Shown here one piece after another: positions 35,642 to 48,005 of a stretch of 64,000 nucleotides of DNA. The DNA comes from Batrachochytrium dendrobatidis JAM81 (taxonomy: Eukaryota; Chytridiomycota; Chytridiomycetes; Rhizophydiales). The notes beneath the pieces are model-generated. The model worked only from the letters and a program-made list of their open reading frames with translations, was not told the DNA's origin and did not search any database. Location of the stretch: NCBI RefSeq assembly GCF_000203795.2, contig NW_006281110.1, forward strand, positions 211,854 to 275,853, in the 5' to 3' direction. Each line of letters begins with the position of its first letter. Within the stretch, counting starts at the first letter, position 1. Position numbers and translations under genes: made by a program.

Positions 35642-36262
35642 TTACAGTCGTATTCACTTAAGTGAAATATTAAATAAAAGGACCAAAATGCAGAATAGTC
35701 TCATGACATGATTGGTGGCAATTCACACCAAATTCACTAAAAACCACTGTTTTTGAGCCCCTTGACAAAGTTGACTGGCATTGTGCTCATTTTGTACAAG
35801 TGGGTGAATGTTTACATTTCTGGTACAGTACATCACACACTTGCACAATCTTTAACTCTCATTTCTGAAAATCAAAGATTGCAACATTAGATGAGTGTCA
35901 TGTATAGTTGCATCCTGAGATTGTTCTCTTGAGTTAGAGCGCAAATGTATCTGTAAGATTTTAGGATACAACAAAAATGAGTTGCATTGACAACATCGAA
36001 ACAGTTGAATCCAATATCTGGATTGTTGTGAATCTGGTGATCGTACAATGTATGGCTATGCCAAAATAGGACAACTCCAGGTCAAAACTATAGTTTGATT
36101 TTGTAAGATGGACCTTGTGTCGAGTGAACAAACAATGCAGTCGATTTGTAGTAGGAATACGCAACAAATCTTCGACTATGGTCTATTCCAAAACAAAAAA
36201 AAACAATCAATGCAAGACAAGTACAAAAAAGTGACCCATTCTACGTGAATACGACTGTAATA
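35642..36262 (+). mobile_element. Best copy of a MITE-like terminal-inverted-repeat element
   Basis: The left end, TTACAGTCGTATTCAC (35642-35657), is the exact reverse complement of the right end GTGAATACGACTGTAA (about 36245-36260), a 16-bp inverted repeat enclosing about 620 bp without coding capacity. If the target duplication is the TA inside each end, the element proper starts CAGTCG and ends CGACTG, as in Tc1/mariner-type non-autonomous elements; that class assignment is inference. Its interior is the reference for the other copies (GATTGGTGGCAATTCACACC at left; TGTTTACATTTCTGG; GTCATGTATAGTTGCAT; ATACGCAACAAATC). Confidence 0.65.
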
Positions 36263-36650
36263 CAAAGATGAGAGCTGAGATAGAGTCAAGATAACTGGAT
36301 GCACACCAATGCAATACCTAGCAGAATCAAGATTACACTAGACCAGTAGTGAATAAACCAAGTAAATCCAAAAGTGTAAAGTTTCAGTAGTAAAAACAAG
36401 CCAGCAGTAGCCTGTGGTAGTCAGTACTGCTATAGCAGATGATGGAGTAGTTTTTAGTAGCAATTGACCATTGGTTTAATGTCAAACTATTACTAGACAA
36501 ATGAGTGATACCAACACCAGCAAACACTTACAAAGCAGTTTAATCCAGTGTAGTATTGACAATAATGTTCAAGTACAAGTATTCCAAGTCGTTTGAATAA
36601 AATAGCAACTGATAGTCTGGATAATAGTTCAAATCGGCTTTGTGACAGTT

Positions 36651-36676
36651 CAAGTAATTTGAATTCAAATTACTTG
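36651..36676. repeat. Perfect 26-bp palindrome
   Basis: CAAGTAATTTGAA followed directly by its reverse complement, with no spacer. Three bases later comes a second inverted repeat, AATGATCG-TAAG-CGATCATT (36679-36698). Together they form a pair of hairpins exactly at the outer edge of the 232-bp duplicated segment. Confidence 0.9.
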
Positions 36677-36695
36677 CAAATGATCGTAAGCGATC

Positions 36696-36927
36696 ATTCA
36701 CGGTTGTATGTGTGTCAACACTTGTTGGAATGGAGTTGAAGTTATATTTTTGTAGTAGAAATGAGTTGAATCATTATTTAATACAATCGAATTGTTTTAA
36801 TAATCATGCATTGTATAATCACCAGATTTTGTTAATACCTTCGTGTCCAAGAGAACAATCTCATCAATTCAACTCTACATGATAATCACTGAATAATTTA
36901 ATAGAAAAATAAATCATTCATTCAGTT
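36696..36927. repeat. 232-bp segment duplicated at 50672-50903 (copy 1)
   Basis: Aligned base by base with the second copy it has equal length and two differences, both C-to-T type (near 36839 and 36847). On the minus strand it corresponds to the interior of the dispersed element (TTATTCAGTGATTATCATGT, GAGATTGTTCTCTTG). The repeat family is otherwise highly diverged, so this pair is recent. Confidence 0.9.
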
Positions 36928-37074
36928 GAAAAATACTCGCAATAATCAGTCAGTTTGCCAAAGGGTTCAAGAATGCTTTTTGTAAATTTAGTGTGAATTG
37001 TCACCAATCATTTCATGAGTTTATGCAATTTGTACTTTTATTTAGTATCCATCTTACATGAATACATCTGTAAA
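36928..37074 (-). repeat. Left-end portion of the dispersed element, reversed
   Basis: On the minus strand this reads from a terminus TTACAGATGTATTCATGTAA through ACTAAATAAAAG, TGCATAAACTCATGAAATGA and TTGGTGACAATTCACAC, matching 35642-35760 in order. With 36696-36927 it makes one element of about 380 bp in reverse orientation. Its end overlaps the first codons of the MADS gene. Confidence 0.65.
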
Positions 37075-39331
37075 ACCATCAACCATGTCACTCAAGAGAG
37101 ATATCGACGAGGCAGAACTCTCCGAGTTTGCTCGATCTGGAAAGGATTGTAAACAAATGTCATTTTCAAGCACTCACCACTACGACGACGACGATGAGGA
37201 TGACGACGACGATATTAGCACTGACTATATTAAAGGCACTAGTGTTCTGCATTTGAATCCTTCTGGAAACATGATTCATGTGTCCAACAAAGGTAACGCA
37301 ACTGACCAGTTTTTGTTTTCAGTGGAAGCATTCGCTACCATTGTCAATCTTTAAATTACTCATCATTCTACCAATGTACTGGTCTAGCTAATGATACCAC
37401 TAGAGCTAATAATGGTAACAACCAAATATCTACTTCAGCTTGCACTTCTGACTATCTATCAAAGACACTCAAACAATCCAATACTGGTACTAACAGTGGA
37501 AACAATATCAATGATGCTACTGGCTTCAATTCTCTCGATACTGGATTTACTAGGAAACGAACCGCTGGTAGAAGAAAAATCAAAATCGAGTATATTGAAG
37601 ACAAGTCTCGCCGGCATATTACCTTTTCCAAAAGAAAGGCTGGGATCATGAAAAAGGTAAATTCGCTCTATGGATTGAACGAGGCATTGATCCTTTAACT
37701 GCATCTCGATCCGCCATCTTGTCCTTTTGCGGTGGATCGGCCCGTTTTAGTGATCAATGCATTCACAATTGTTTTGGTCAAGCCATGACTATTTTATTGA
37801 TATTTTCGACCCGTACAAAACGACGGGTCGAAAATATCAATAGATTTAAACTTTAAAACCATTACTGAATGTTATATTCAACATCAACCTTTATCAGGCA
37901 TACGAACTATCCACTCTTACTGGAACTCAAGTACTTTTACTAGTAGCCTCTGAAACTGGACATGTATATACTTTTGCCACTCCAAAACTGCAGCCATTGA
38001 TTACCAATCCTGAAGGCAAAAGCATCATTCAATCGTGTCTGAATACTCCAGATGAGGGCATCAACATGCCGCCTCCTGATGTGGACTTTCATAGTGTCAA
38101 TTTCAATCGCACAGGCATGAGTGCCGATTCAAAGTACATGATGGATATGCAGTTGGAAAATGCTTCTGGCATGACAAACATTGATGATGCCATCACTATA
38201 TCCAACGCTCTTGTAGACTCTTCATTAGTAGATTTAAATTTAAAAAATTCTCCTCATCCACCCACTTCTAATGTTCAAACAATTCAGCAACTATCCGTTG
38301 ACGATTTGAATCCACTCAATGCACCCCAACTGCATATCTCCCCAGTATCTCCTCTAACTGCCGTTGATCCCCACCACCAAATCGGTATTTCTGCAGACTC
38401 TGCAACTACCATGAATCGGTTTCCTCATAATTTAGGAATTCTGACCTCCAATCAAGATATAGAGAATAATGTTGGACCATTTCCCACTCCTACCTCTGCT
38501 GGTGGTGCTAATCCAAACGTCTTGTCTTTGGCCAACACTCGGATCTCAAATGTTGGCGTCGTGAATGGTCCAATCTCACTAGTAAAACCTACTATAGATG
38601 TAGGTATGGCTTTTTTGGATCAGCACCAGGGAAATTATAATCATGCTTCATTTGATTCTGGTCAGCAACGACACTATGATTCTCATTTCGATCAAAACGT
38701 GCAAGGCAGTGGATTCAATCATCAAGAAGAACAGCACAAGCATCTGCTCAACCAGCAGCATGAATTGATGCATAATCAACAATTTCGACACCAAAGAGTG
38801 TATTCACATCATCACGGACAGCAAGGATACCCACAGATGAGTGGAGTAGGGCAATCCTCTTCACTAGAGTTTACTAACCCTGTTGGGTTTTCAGAACTAT
38901 TGCAGCCTGACAACGGGATAGACACGACTCGAGATGAATCTGGTAATAATAGTCGTTACTCATCACACAAGCAACACCACACATCATTGCGTGCATTACC
39001 ACATATACAGCATTTACAAATTCCTAATATTCAGCACCCACCGACATTTTCATCTAGCATAAGTTCACAAAGGGAGCACACTATATCTCAGCATCACAAC
39101 TACTGCCAGCATCATTCGTTTGCTCCTAGACCCTACATTTCTACAGAAATCTCACCCAAAGTCATCTATCCATCATACACGTATCATCCATTGGTGTCTG
39201 GAAATATCAATGACAGCGGAGATATACACCCTACACTATACGACTCTATTGATGATGATATGTATGTAAATGATGCAAAAATGATGAGTGATAAGGGTGT
39301 GGGGGATGGAGTTGAAGGATTTGGCGGATAG
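37058..39331 (+). CDS. SRF/Mcm1-type MADS-box transcription factor
   Basis: Three exons. Exon 1 (37058 to about 37290) has an acidic run of Asp/Glu. Exon 2 (about 37390-37656) ends with the first half of the MADS box, GRRKIKIEYIEDKSRRHITF then SKRKAGIMKK. A 241-bp intron (37657-37897) interrupts the domain. Exon 3 resumes AYELSTLTGTQVLLLVASET, GHVYTFATPKLQPLI and IIQSCLNTPDEG, nearly the human SRF sequence including the SAM-like extension. The remaining 400 residues are His/Gln/Asn-rich, typical of an activation region, ending at 39331. The DNA-binding helix and dimer strands are intact. Two start codons are possible, 37058 and 37085; the first lies in the end of a repeat element, so the second may be the ancestral one. 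Family certainty is high; target genes are unknown. Confidence 0.92.
37707..37842. repeat. Two hairpins inside the MADS-box intron
   Basis: First hairpin: CGATCCGCC (37707-37715) with GGTGGATCG (37731-37739), nine pairs with one G-U in RNA. Second: 20-bp arms TATTGATATTTTCGACCCGT (37795-37814) and its exact reverse complement (37823-37842) around an 8-nt spacer. The intron is more than twice the length usual in this window. Confidence 0.9.
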
Positions 39332-39613
39332 GTTTACAATTTTTTCAGTTGTACTTTATTATCTTTAGACTTGTGGTATAATATAAATGTTTTAAAATGC
39401 ACTCATGTTTATAAATGGTTTTGGTACTGCTGTATTGTACTTTTCAAATTTGATCATCATCTGTATGTATCAGACTGCATCATTCATATTGATGCATAGG
39501 AAACTGCTGAATGTTGAGCATTCCAGCTGCTAAAACGCGAATTCAAACTTGTCCAATCTACACCATTTTGAATTGTATCAACGCATCATAGAGACGACTG
39601 AATTCAAAATAAT

Positions 39614-40187
39614 ATGCATACATCAACTGTCAAGCTGTATGAGGCCCTTGTTGGTGGAACTATCATCACGCCAGTAAGTAGAAATAAATCAAGACATTAA
39701 CACATTCATACCATTGAGATGATTCAAAATCAAAACGTAACGAAATGATACGGGGATTTAGGTTATGGGATATGTAATCAAGGACATGCAAGAATGGATG
39801 CAAGTACACGAAATAAATCAACCAAGTCTACAGCATGTGTATGCTCGTGCCAGTACTACGGTACAATCTACATCTAAACCATTTATTTCTGGTAGTGTAG
39901 TGTATGGACTAGTTATTGGTGCGGCTTTGGTTGCTATCGCGGCAGTTTTGGCATTTGTAGCAATACGACCCAAAACTACAGCCAAAGCAACAACGCAAAG
40001 TCATAACCACACAGAAGTTCCATCACCCGTTGACGCACCACTCCAACCCGACTCGGAAACATACACTGGGAAATGCAAAGAAAGGATGACAATAACTCCT
40101 ACGGATGAGATCGAGATGATGGAAATGAACTTTGAACCAGCGAGTAGTCAAGTGGATTATTCCAAGCCGTGTAGTTCTTACTCTTAA
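39614..40187 (+). CDS. Small single-pass membrane protein, unknown
   Basis: Two exons: ATG at 39614 coding MHTSTVKLYEALVGGTIITP, an intron from about 39672 to 39761, then VMGYVIKDMQEWMQVHEINQ and on to the stop at 40185-40187, about 160 residues. There is no signal peptide. One membrane segment, GLVIGAALVAIAAVLAFVAI, lies near residues 70-90, followed by a basic stop-transfer (RPKTTAKATT) and a cytosolic-looking acidic tail with DEIEMMEMNF. Intron use and composition suggest a real gene. I recognise no family. Confidence 0.6.
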
Positions 40188-40323
40188 ATAGGAATTCTTG
40201 GTGTATAGTTTTTATTTCCAAATCCAGTTTTTATTGTTGAAATAAAGGTTTATAGATTGCTGTTGGATTCGAACCGAGTTTTTTAAATCTTGAAGTTTAC
40301 CATTCAATCCGTACATATAAATC

Positions 40324-41809
40324 ATGATCACTCCTAAATACTCGGCATATGAGAAGGAAAAAAAAGTGGGTGAAGGCACTTATGCTGTAGTGTATCAAGG
40401 CTGGGCTATTCCCAATACTGCTGTTGGTTCCACCGACTCAAAAACATTAGGTATTCCATCAACCAACATGTCTTTGCATTCAGCTTGCATACATCAAACA
40501 CTAAACTGTTTGAATGACACCATCAACCAGGACTCAAGAAGGAGTTGGATAAACGTAAAGTAGCCATTAAAAAGATCAAGATTGGCCAATTCAAGGATGG
40601 TTTGGACATGTCTGCCATACGAGAAGTCAAGCTACTTAAAGAGTTGCACCATGTGAACATTGTCGAGGTGCTCATCTAAACTCGGCATATAGTCTGCCTT
40701 GATTCAATCCATTAACACCTGTTATGTTTCGATTCTTTTCAATAGCTGATTGATGTGTTTGCTCACAAGACCAACCTGAACCTTGTGCTAGAATTCTTGG
40801 ATGCTGATTTGGAAATGATCATCAAGAATAAGAATGTGGTATTTAGTGCTGGTGATATCAAAAGCTGGATGCTGATGATGCTTCGTGGGCTATTCCATTG
40901 CCATCGAAACTTTATTCTTCACAGGGTAAAGCTTTATTTTCCATGTTGATTTATCTCCAAGAATGGGATCAAGTCTAAATGTTGCTCATTCATGCTAGCA
41001 TGTGTATCTTGTTTAGGATTTAAAACCCAACAATTTGCTCTTGTCATCAACTGGGCAGCTTAAAATTGCTGATTTTGGGTTAGCAAGAGAGTTTGGCGAT
41101 CCCACTCGAGCCATGACAAGTCAGGCCGTGACTAGATGGTATAGAGCACCAGATCTTCTACTTGGTGCCAAACAGTATGGAACAGCAGTCGATATGTGGT
41201 CTGTCGGATGTATATTTGCCGAATTGATGTTGCGCACACCTTATTTTGCTGCAGAAACTGATATTGGTCAATTACAAACCATTTTCAGAGCTTTAGGAAC
41301 TCCCACTGAAGAGGATTGGCCAGTGAGTTGGCATTGTTTGACATAACAGAAACTCGTATAAACCTGCTAACATCTTATTAATTAGGGGCTAAAATCTCTA
41401 CCTGATTACCACGAGTTTGCCATGCATCCAAAAACGGCATTATCGGTTCTATTCACTGCTGCCAGTAATGACACTTTAGATTTGCTTCAACGCATGATCA
41501 TATACGATCCACTAAAGCGTATAACCTCGGAACAGGTAAATTACAAACGTTACAACTGTGTTTGACGAATGCTAAACGATTTACATAAACACTGGACGGT
41601 AGGCTTTGGATCATGTTTATTTTCGAAACCTGCCGCGTCCAACGGATCCAAGTCGACTACCAAAGGATACCAATGGACAAACACAACAAAACACGGCAGC
41701 AGACGAGTTGATCAAGGCAGAAGAAAGCACAGCATCAAAACGAAAACTGGACGTACAGCAAGGTGATGGTTCCAATACAAGTAAGTTGCATGACATGACA
41801 TTGAAATGA
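40324..41809 (+). CDS. CDK7: Cyclin-dependent kinase 7 (TFIIH/CAK kinase, Kin28-like)
   Basis: Kinase of TFIIH that phosphorylates Ser5 of the RNA polymerase II CTD and, in animals, the T-loops of other CDKs. Exons give, in order: [40 protein letters not shown] and [19 protein letters not shown] (a NKTAIRE-like alpha-C helix); [40 protein letters not shown] with [20 protein letters not shown] and [67 protein letters not shown]; and [20 protein letters not shown]. This is the CDK7 order, with the FxNxPxPT C-terminal signature. The usual APE is APD here. The last exon boundary is unclear: translation may end at 41809, or a donor at about 41781 may join a short extra exon. Confidence 0.9.
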
Positions 41810-42026
41810 CCAAGTGAATATATAGCAATTGATTTTAACAGAGTGATTGCATAGATCCATCGAGAAAAATTGCACGAAAGTTGTTTTGACATGAATTGTC
41901 ATTTTTGCTATCAAGATAAATGAATGGAATCTCAGTTTTTATAAATACCAACCCACTCTATTACATCAACTTGGATAGTAGAAAACCATTTAAATTGGTT
42001 TATTTTCAAAGTGTTGAGGATTAAGA

Positions 42027-42845
42027 TCAACGTTTCTTTCCATCCTTTTTCTTGATGGTTTCGTCGCCAACGAATACACCCTTTTGATTGTAAGGTTCAG
42101 GTTTTCTCCATTTACGAATGTTTGCAGCAAAAGCAGTGACAGCATGCAGATCGATTCCCTGCAATATAATTCTTTGAGGAGCAGGCACGCTCACCTGCAC
42201 CGTATCATTGACATGAAATATTACTGGGTGAGGATAACCCAGTCGGACAACCAACTGATTGCCATCCTCTGGAGCGGAAGGAGCACGATTTTGGGAAGGA
42301 CTAGACTTTCCAGCAGTGACTGCATCCAACTGAGCTCTATAGCCAACTCCAACGAGTCGCACTGGTATCATGTATCCATCTGTCACACCAATCACCATAT
42401 TTTGAATCAAATTACGAGTTGTTCCCCACATTGCTCTCTGTCGTTTATCTGTATATGTATCTACTGCGACGGTAAGGAGTGCATTTGCAGACTTGCTTTT
42501 GAGATTGTCATAGAGATTATCGTCATCGGCAAAGTCGGTTTGCTTTGTGGTGTTGGAAGTGATCGAGGGAAGAGTGATGGACACATAAGGTTTAATAGGC
42601 ATAGATAGCTGTCCTTTAGGGCCCTTGACAGTGATCATGGTATTACAGTCAGGAAAAGACTGAGTTGGAGTGTATGGATCCAAAGAGAAAGTCACTTGAG
42701 CAGGACACTTGATGGGTTTGGCACCAATTCGAGATCGACTGATTGATGTGAATGAAAATCCTGCCGTTCTTGTTGTCAAATGAACAGGTTTAGCCATAGC
42801 GGTGATCTTGCACAAACATACTGGGAATATACTGGAAGAATTCAT
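42027..42845 (-). CDS. Mitochondrial large-subunit ribosomal protein uL6m
   Basis: Single-exon gene of 272 codons. A bacterial-type L6: SRIGAKPIKCPAQVTF, ITVKGPKGQLSMPIKPYVSI, WGTTRNLIQNMVIGVTDGY, LVGVGYRAQLDA, LVVRLGYPHPVIFHVNDTVQ, and the C-terminal IRKWRKPEPYNQKGVFVGDE then KKKDGKKR. The N-terminal 30-40 residues carry Ser, Thr and Arg without acidic residues, as a mitochondrial presequence would; a second Met (MAKPVHL) is 48 bp in. A Ser/Pro-rich insertion (TAGKSSPSQNRAPSAPEDG) lies in the second L6 fold. It is longer than bacterial L6 (about 178) but usual for mitochondrial forms. Confidence 0.9.
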   Translation of the reverse strand: MNSSSIFPVCLCKITAMAKPVHLTTRTAGFSFTSISRSRIGAKPIKCPAQVTFSLDPYTPTQSFPDCNTMITVKGPKGQLSMPIKPYVSITLPSITSNTTKQTDFADDDNLYDNLKSKSANALLTVAVDTYTDKRQRAMWGTTRNLIQNMVIGVTDGYMIPVRLVGVGYRAQLDAVTAGKSSPSQNRAPSAPEDGNQLVVRLGYPHPVIFHVNDTVQVSVPAPQRIILQGIDLHAVTAFAANIRKWRKPEPYNQKGVFVGDETIKKKDGKKR

Positions 42846-43191
42846 TATTCTTGTACCAATGGCCAGTTGTCAAGTTTCCAGTCAAGAAATTCTTTAAAAA
42901 AAGAAATTCGAGTCAAGACAAGACAAAGGATACGAGAATCAAACCAGACATGACAATAACCATTCGTGTTGTATTAAGATTGTAGAATCAAGATTTATCA
43001 AATGAATAGAAATAATAAAGGATTAAAACTGAATAAGTTGAGATGAACAGAATGAATGTTGAATTCTATTAGTTTGAATGCTTGTAAGGGAATGGTATCA
43101 ATCTCTTACTGAGATGAGTTCGATACGAGTGAATTCGTAATGAAAGGAGGCGTCAAGCCAGTCACCAATCTTACCTCATCAACCACTTGCA
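42846..43191. other. Divergent spacer, uL6m / Rab6
   Basis: A 346-bp spacer between divergently transcribed genes. It must hold both promoters. I see no repeat terminus or other structure. Confidence 0.5.
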
Positions 43192-44936
<1,745 letters not shown>

Positions 44937-45389
44937 ACGAGAGGAATATTTTGAATATGCTTGTGACCAAATGATTTCTTTTTGAGGGGTAAATGGATTG
45001 GTGACTACAGAGATTGGATGGAATAAACTTTTTTGAAAGAATATCAAACCATGCCAAGGTTTGGGATTTACAGTCGTGTATTCACGTAAAATAAAAACAA
45101 GTTTGAGTTAGTTTTACACTATTTGACAAGATTCAAGTTATTATTAAACTTGGATTCTTCAACATGTTCAAGAATTCATGTTTAATAGAAATGTAAAGAT
45201 TTAGTTTTTTTAATAAAAGAATTGTCACAAAATTGGATTATTTTAATCAAGTTTGACGTGAAGATTAACAATTATTAAACCAATTGGTACTGTTACCACT
45301 GGAGTCATTCACAAATCAACTGGAACGATTACCACTCTAGCAATATTTTCATCAACAGTCTCGACTCAACAGACTACAGATATCTAGTC
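44937..45389. other. Spacer with a repeat terminus, Rab6 / phosphatase
   Basis: TTACAGTCGTGTATTCACGT (45068-45087) followed by AAAATAAAA is a terminus of the dispersed family in reverse orientation. The region to about 45260 is AT-rich and may be its decayed body; no partner terminus was found. No gene. Confidence 0.45.
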
Positions 45390-47484
45390 ATGTCACATCC
45401 ATCGGACACATCCAATAATTGTATCAGCAATAAGATTGTTAATCATATGGACGACACATTGAACAAGGACAACTCAACAACTATCTGCAACAGTGTGCTC
45501 AACAACAGTCATTACAAACGACAGTACACTCAGCCCATCAAAAGAGTGTCAACACCGCTAGTTAGTAAAGCGGTGATTTCCTCAACTGCTAGTCGATCAT
45601 CTCATGGCATGTCCACTGCACGACATTCACCGACTCCAACATCAGAGTCTGTATCAACCCACTCGAGTCTGTCTAGTTCTCTGCATGAATCCACTGCACC
45701 ATCTAAAGTATTGACTTGTCCTAGAAGAAAGAGTGCGGATTCTATAGACTCCACAACTGCTACTTCATCTACTGAACCTGCAAGCTTTCGTCCCGATACC
45801 ATCCAAATTCCTGTATCTAACCCATCTGCGACTTGTCAGCAACAATCACCTTGTCATGCTCAAAACTCGTTTATATCGTCACTCTCTTTAGTCAGAAAAA
45901 AGACAGTTCCTGTCACAGTCTCCAATGCTTCCCTGGTTGTATCTGGATCCCAACACACTGCTTCTGGACTCTCTCAAAAACGGAACCTAACTCTGGCTTC
46001 AATCGATACCATCGATGTAAAAGTATCTCGACAAGCATTCGACATGTCTTTAAACTCGCCATTATACAGTCCTGCAAGTCCTCGTCTGAGTCAACTGCAG
46101 TCCCAACTGGCTGTGCAACCAAAAACTCTTGATGCGGATATGGCTTCTACAGCAAGGGATGAGGGCGATGAGTCTCAGCAGACTATCTTCTCGCCTTTGT
46201 ATCATTCTGTTCATGCTACTGGCCATCGAATAGGTAAACTATTCGCTTCAACTTTAAATTCTCCAATGAATCTTGTATTCGTTATCTGACTTGGTCATTC
46301 AATTCATTTGAATCTTGTAGGACATACTCCTCCACCCCATGAAACTACTACCCTGCATAAACCTACTCATATAATACCCATCTCTGCATATGATGCAGCA
46401 AATAACTCGGCTGCCGCTATTTATACTACTGCAGATACAGCCGTGCCAACCACAGGTAAATTTCATTGAAATCGCTCTCACAATCTATTGTGCCAGTCCA
46501 TTGATGGTCTTGTGTTTTGAAATAGAAGCCGGTATTTCACAGGAATCTGAAGATGTAGAGGCCGAAGAAGGCGAATTTGATCCGTATGTAAACTTGACTT
46601 ATTGTATGCTCTTATTATAGGCCTAATCTTGTTTATTTCTGTTCAATCATAGATTTTGTTTTATTCGAACACTTCCTCCCTTAACTAAAGAACAACTGTA
46701 TCGACCCTGCGCTCTTCCAAAAAAAACTAGATCAAGTCCACCCATTACTCTTGTATGGTATTTTAGTGCCATGATATTACTATACAACCTTGTATTGATC
46801 CGTGTTTGTGCAAAACTTTAATCTTGCTTGAAAACAATGATCCTTTAACCAACCATTTATCCTACCATCAAATAGGTGTTAGATTTAGATGAAACGCTTG
46901 TACACTGTAGCACATCCCCTCTCGATCACTGCGATATTACTTTCCCCGTCGAATTCAACAATATCACGTATACAGTTTCTGGTCGGCTTCGACCCCACTA
47001 CAAAACCTTTCTTGAGCGCTGTTCAGAAATCTTTGAAGTGGTGGTTTTTACAGCCTCACAAAAGATTTACGCCGATCGTCTCCTTAATATCATCGACCCA
47101 ACGCACAAATACATCAAGTACCGACTGTTCCGTGACTCGTGTTTATTTATATGCGGAAACTATCTAAAGGATTTAAACATTTTAGGCAGAGACCTGGCAC
47201 GCACAATTATTGTTGACAATTCCCCTCAAGCATTTGCATATCAAATCTGCAATGGTGTACCCATTAGTAGCTGGTATGAGGATCATAGAGATCAGGAATT
47301 ACTGCATGTCATGGAATTCTTGGAATCGATCAAGGCTGTAGACGATGTTCGGTAGGTGACACTTGTCCCTTTTGATGGCTAGCTGAATGATACTAACTCT
47401 ATCCTATCTAGTCCGTGGATCCAGCGCGTGTTTTCATTGGAAGAGCGTATCTTGGCATCTCATGGATCCCGATCAACAACGTAG
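45390..47484 (+). CDS. CTDSPL2-like SCP/FCP-family phosphatase
   Basis: HAD-superfamily protein phosphatase with the DLDET active site. The first exon (45390 to about 46230) is a Ser/Thr-rich, probably disordered N-terminus. Small exons follow with an acidic EDVEAEEGEFDP and then FCFIRTLPPLTKEQLYRPCA. The catalytic exon starts near 46876: VLDLDETLVHCSTSPLDH, FTASQKIYADRLLNIIDP, NYLKDLNILGRDLARTIIVD and NSPQAFAYQICNGVPISSW. The last exon gives PWIQRVFSLEERIL ending HGSRSTT, stop at 47482-47484. FIRTLPPL, the LNILGRDL block and the length of the catalytic module match CTDSPL2/HSPC129 better than the small SCPs or Nem1. All nucleophile and phosphate-binding residues are present. Likely substrates (RNA polymerase II CTD, SMADs in animals) are known only from relatives. 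Confidence 0.88.
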
Positions 47485-48005
47485 ATTTTTTTATATTGTA
47501 TACGCAATTTGCTATTTTTCTTGACTTTAGTAGTATGAAGTATGTTTTGGTAAATGAAATTGGCTCTGAACTATGCCATGTAATCAGGGCCGATTACCTT
47601 GAATTGAAAGTGAAATGTTTTACCTTGAGCCCATTTCGCACTTTTGAAGAATAGAGTTTACAGCCAACAACAGTAGGAATCAAAATGGAACGAATATATA
47701 CTTGTATTTCAACAGCCTGATTTCATCATGTTTTGGAAATATGGATAACATTAAGAGACTGCGAGTCGTTCAGTACATTGATTGTGTTGACAAGTCAGAT
47801 TGTCGCTGTTATATGAACCACAATGGATATTTCTGCTATTCAAATCAGCAATCTACCAATCTGACCGCCACAAAAGTGTAGTGGATGAATTTTATGCAAG
47901 AACCACTTCACACATGATACTGGTTGCTGACCTTTTTCATTTTATTTCATCTCTTTATTCTCATACCTTGTGTCGATAGTTGTAATAACAAACTAGTATC
48001 AAGCA
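47485..48005. other. Convergent spacer, phosphatase / Gup1
   Basis: A 521-bp spacer between the 3' ends of two converging genes. AT-rich 3'-UTR-like sequence; no gene, repeat terminus or structured element seen. Confidence 0.5.

Larger units (their letters stand above)
35364..37057. other. Repeat-rich spacer between ankyrin and MADS genes
   Basis: About 1.7 kb without genes. It holds a full-length repeat element (35642-36262), a second element in opposite orientation (36696-37074), a perfect 26-bp palindrome (36651-36676) and an adjacent 8-bp hairpin (36679-36698). Between 36263 and 36650 I see only AT-rich, unremarkable sequence. Confidence 0.7.

Noticed and set aside
21636..40000. A biosynthetic or defence gene cluster around the secreted enzymes
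   Set aside because: Neighbours are unrelated housekeeping genes; the two secreted enzymes are divergent and separated by 1.6 kb, with no tailoring, transporter or regulator genes linked to them.
40260..40290. tRNA-like B box (GGTTCGAATCC on the minus strand)
   Set aside because: No A box, acceptor stem or anticodon arm at the right distance; it is an isolated match in the CDK7 leader.
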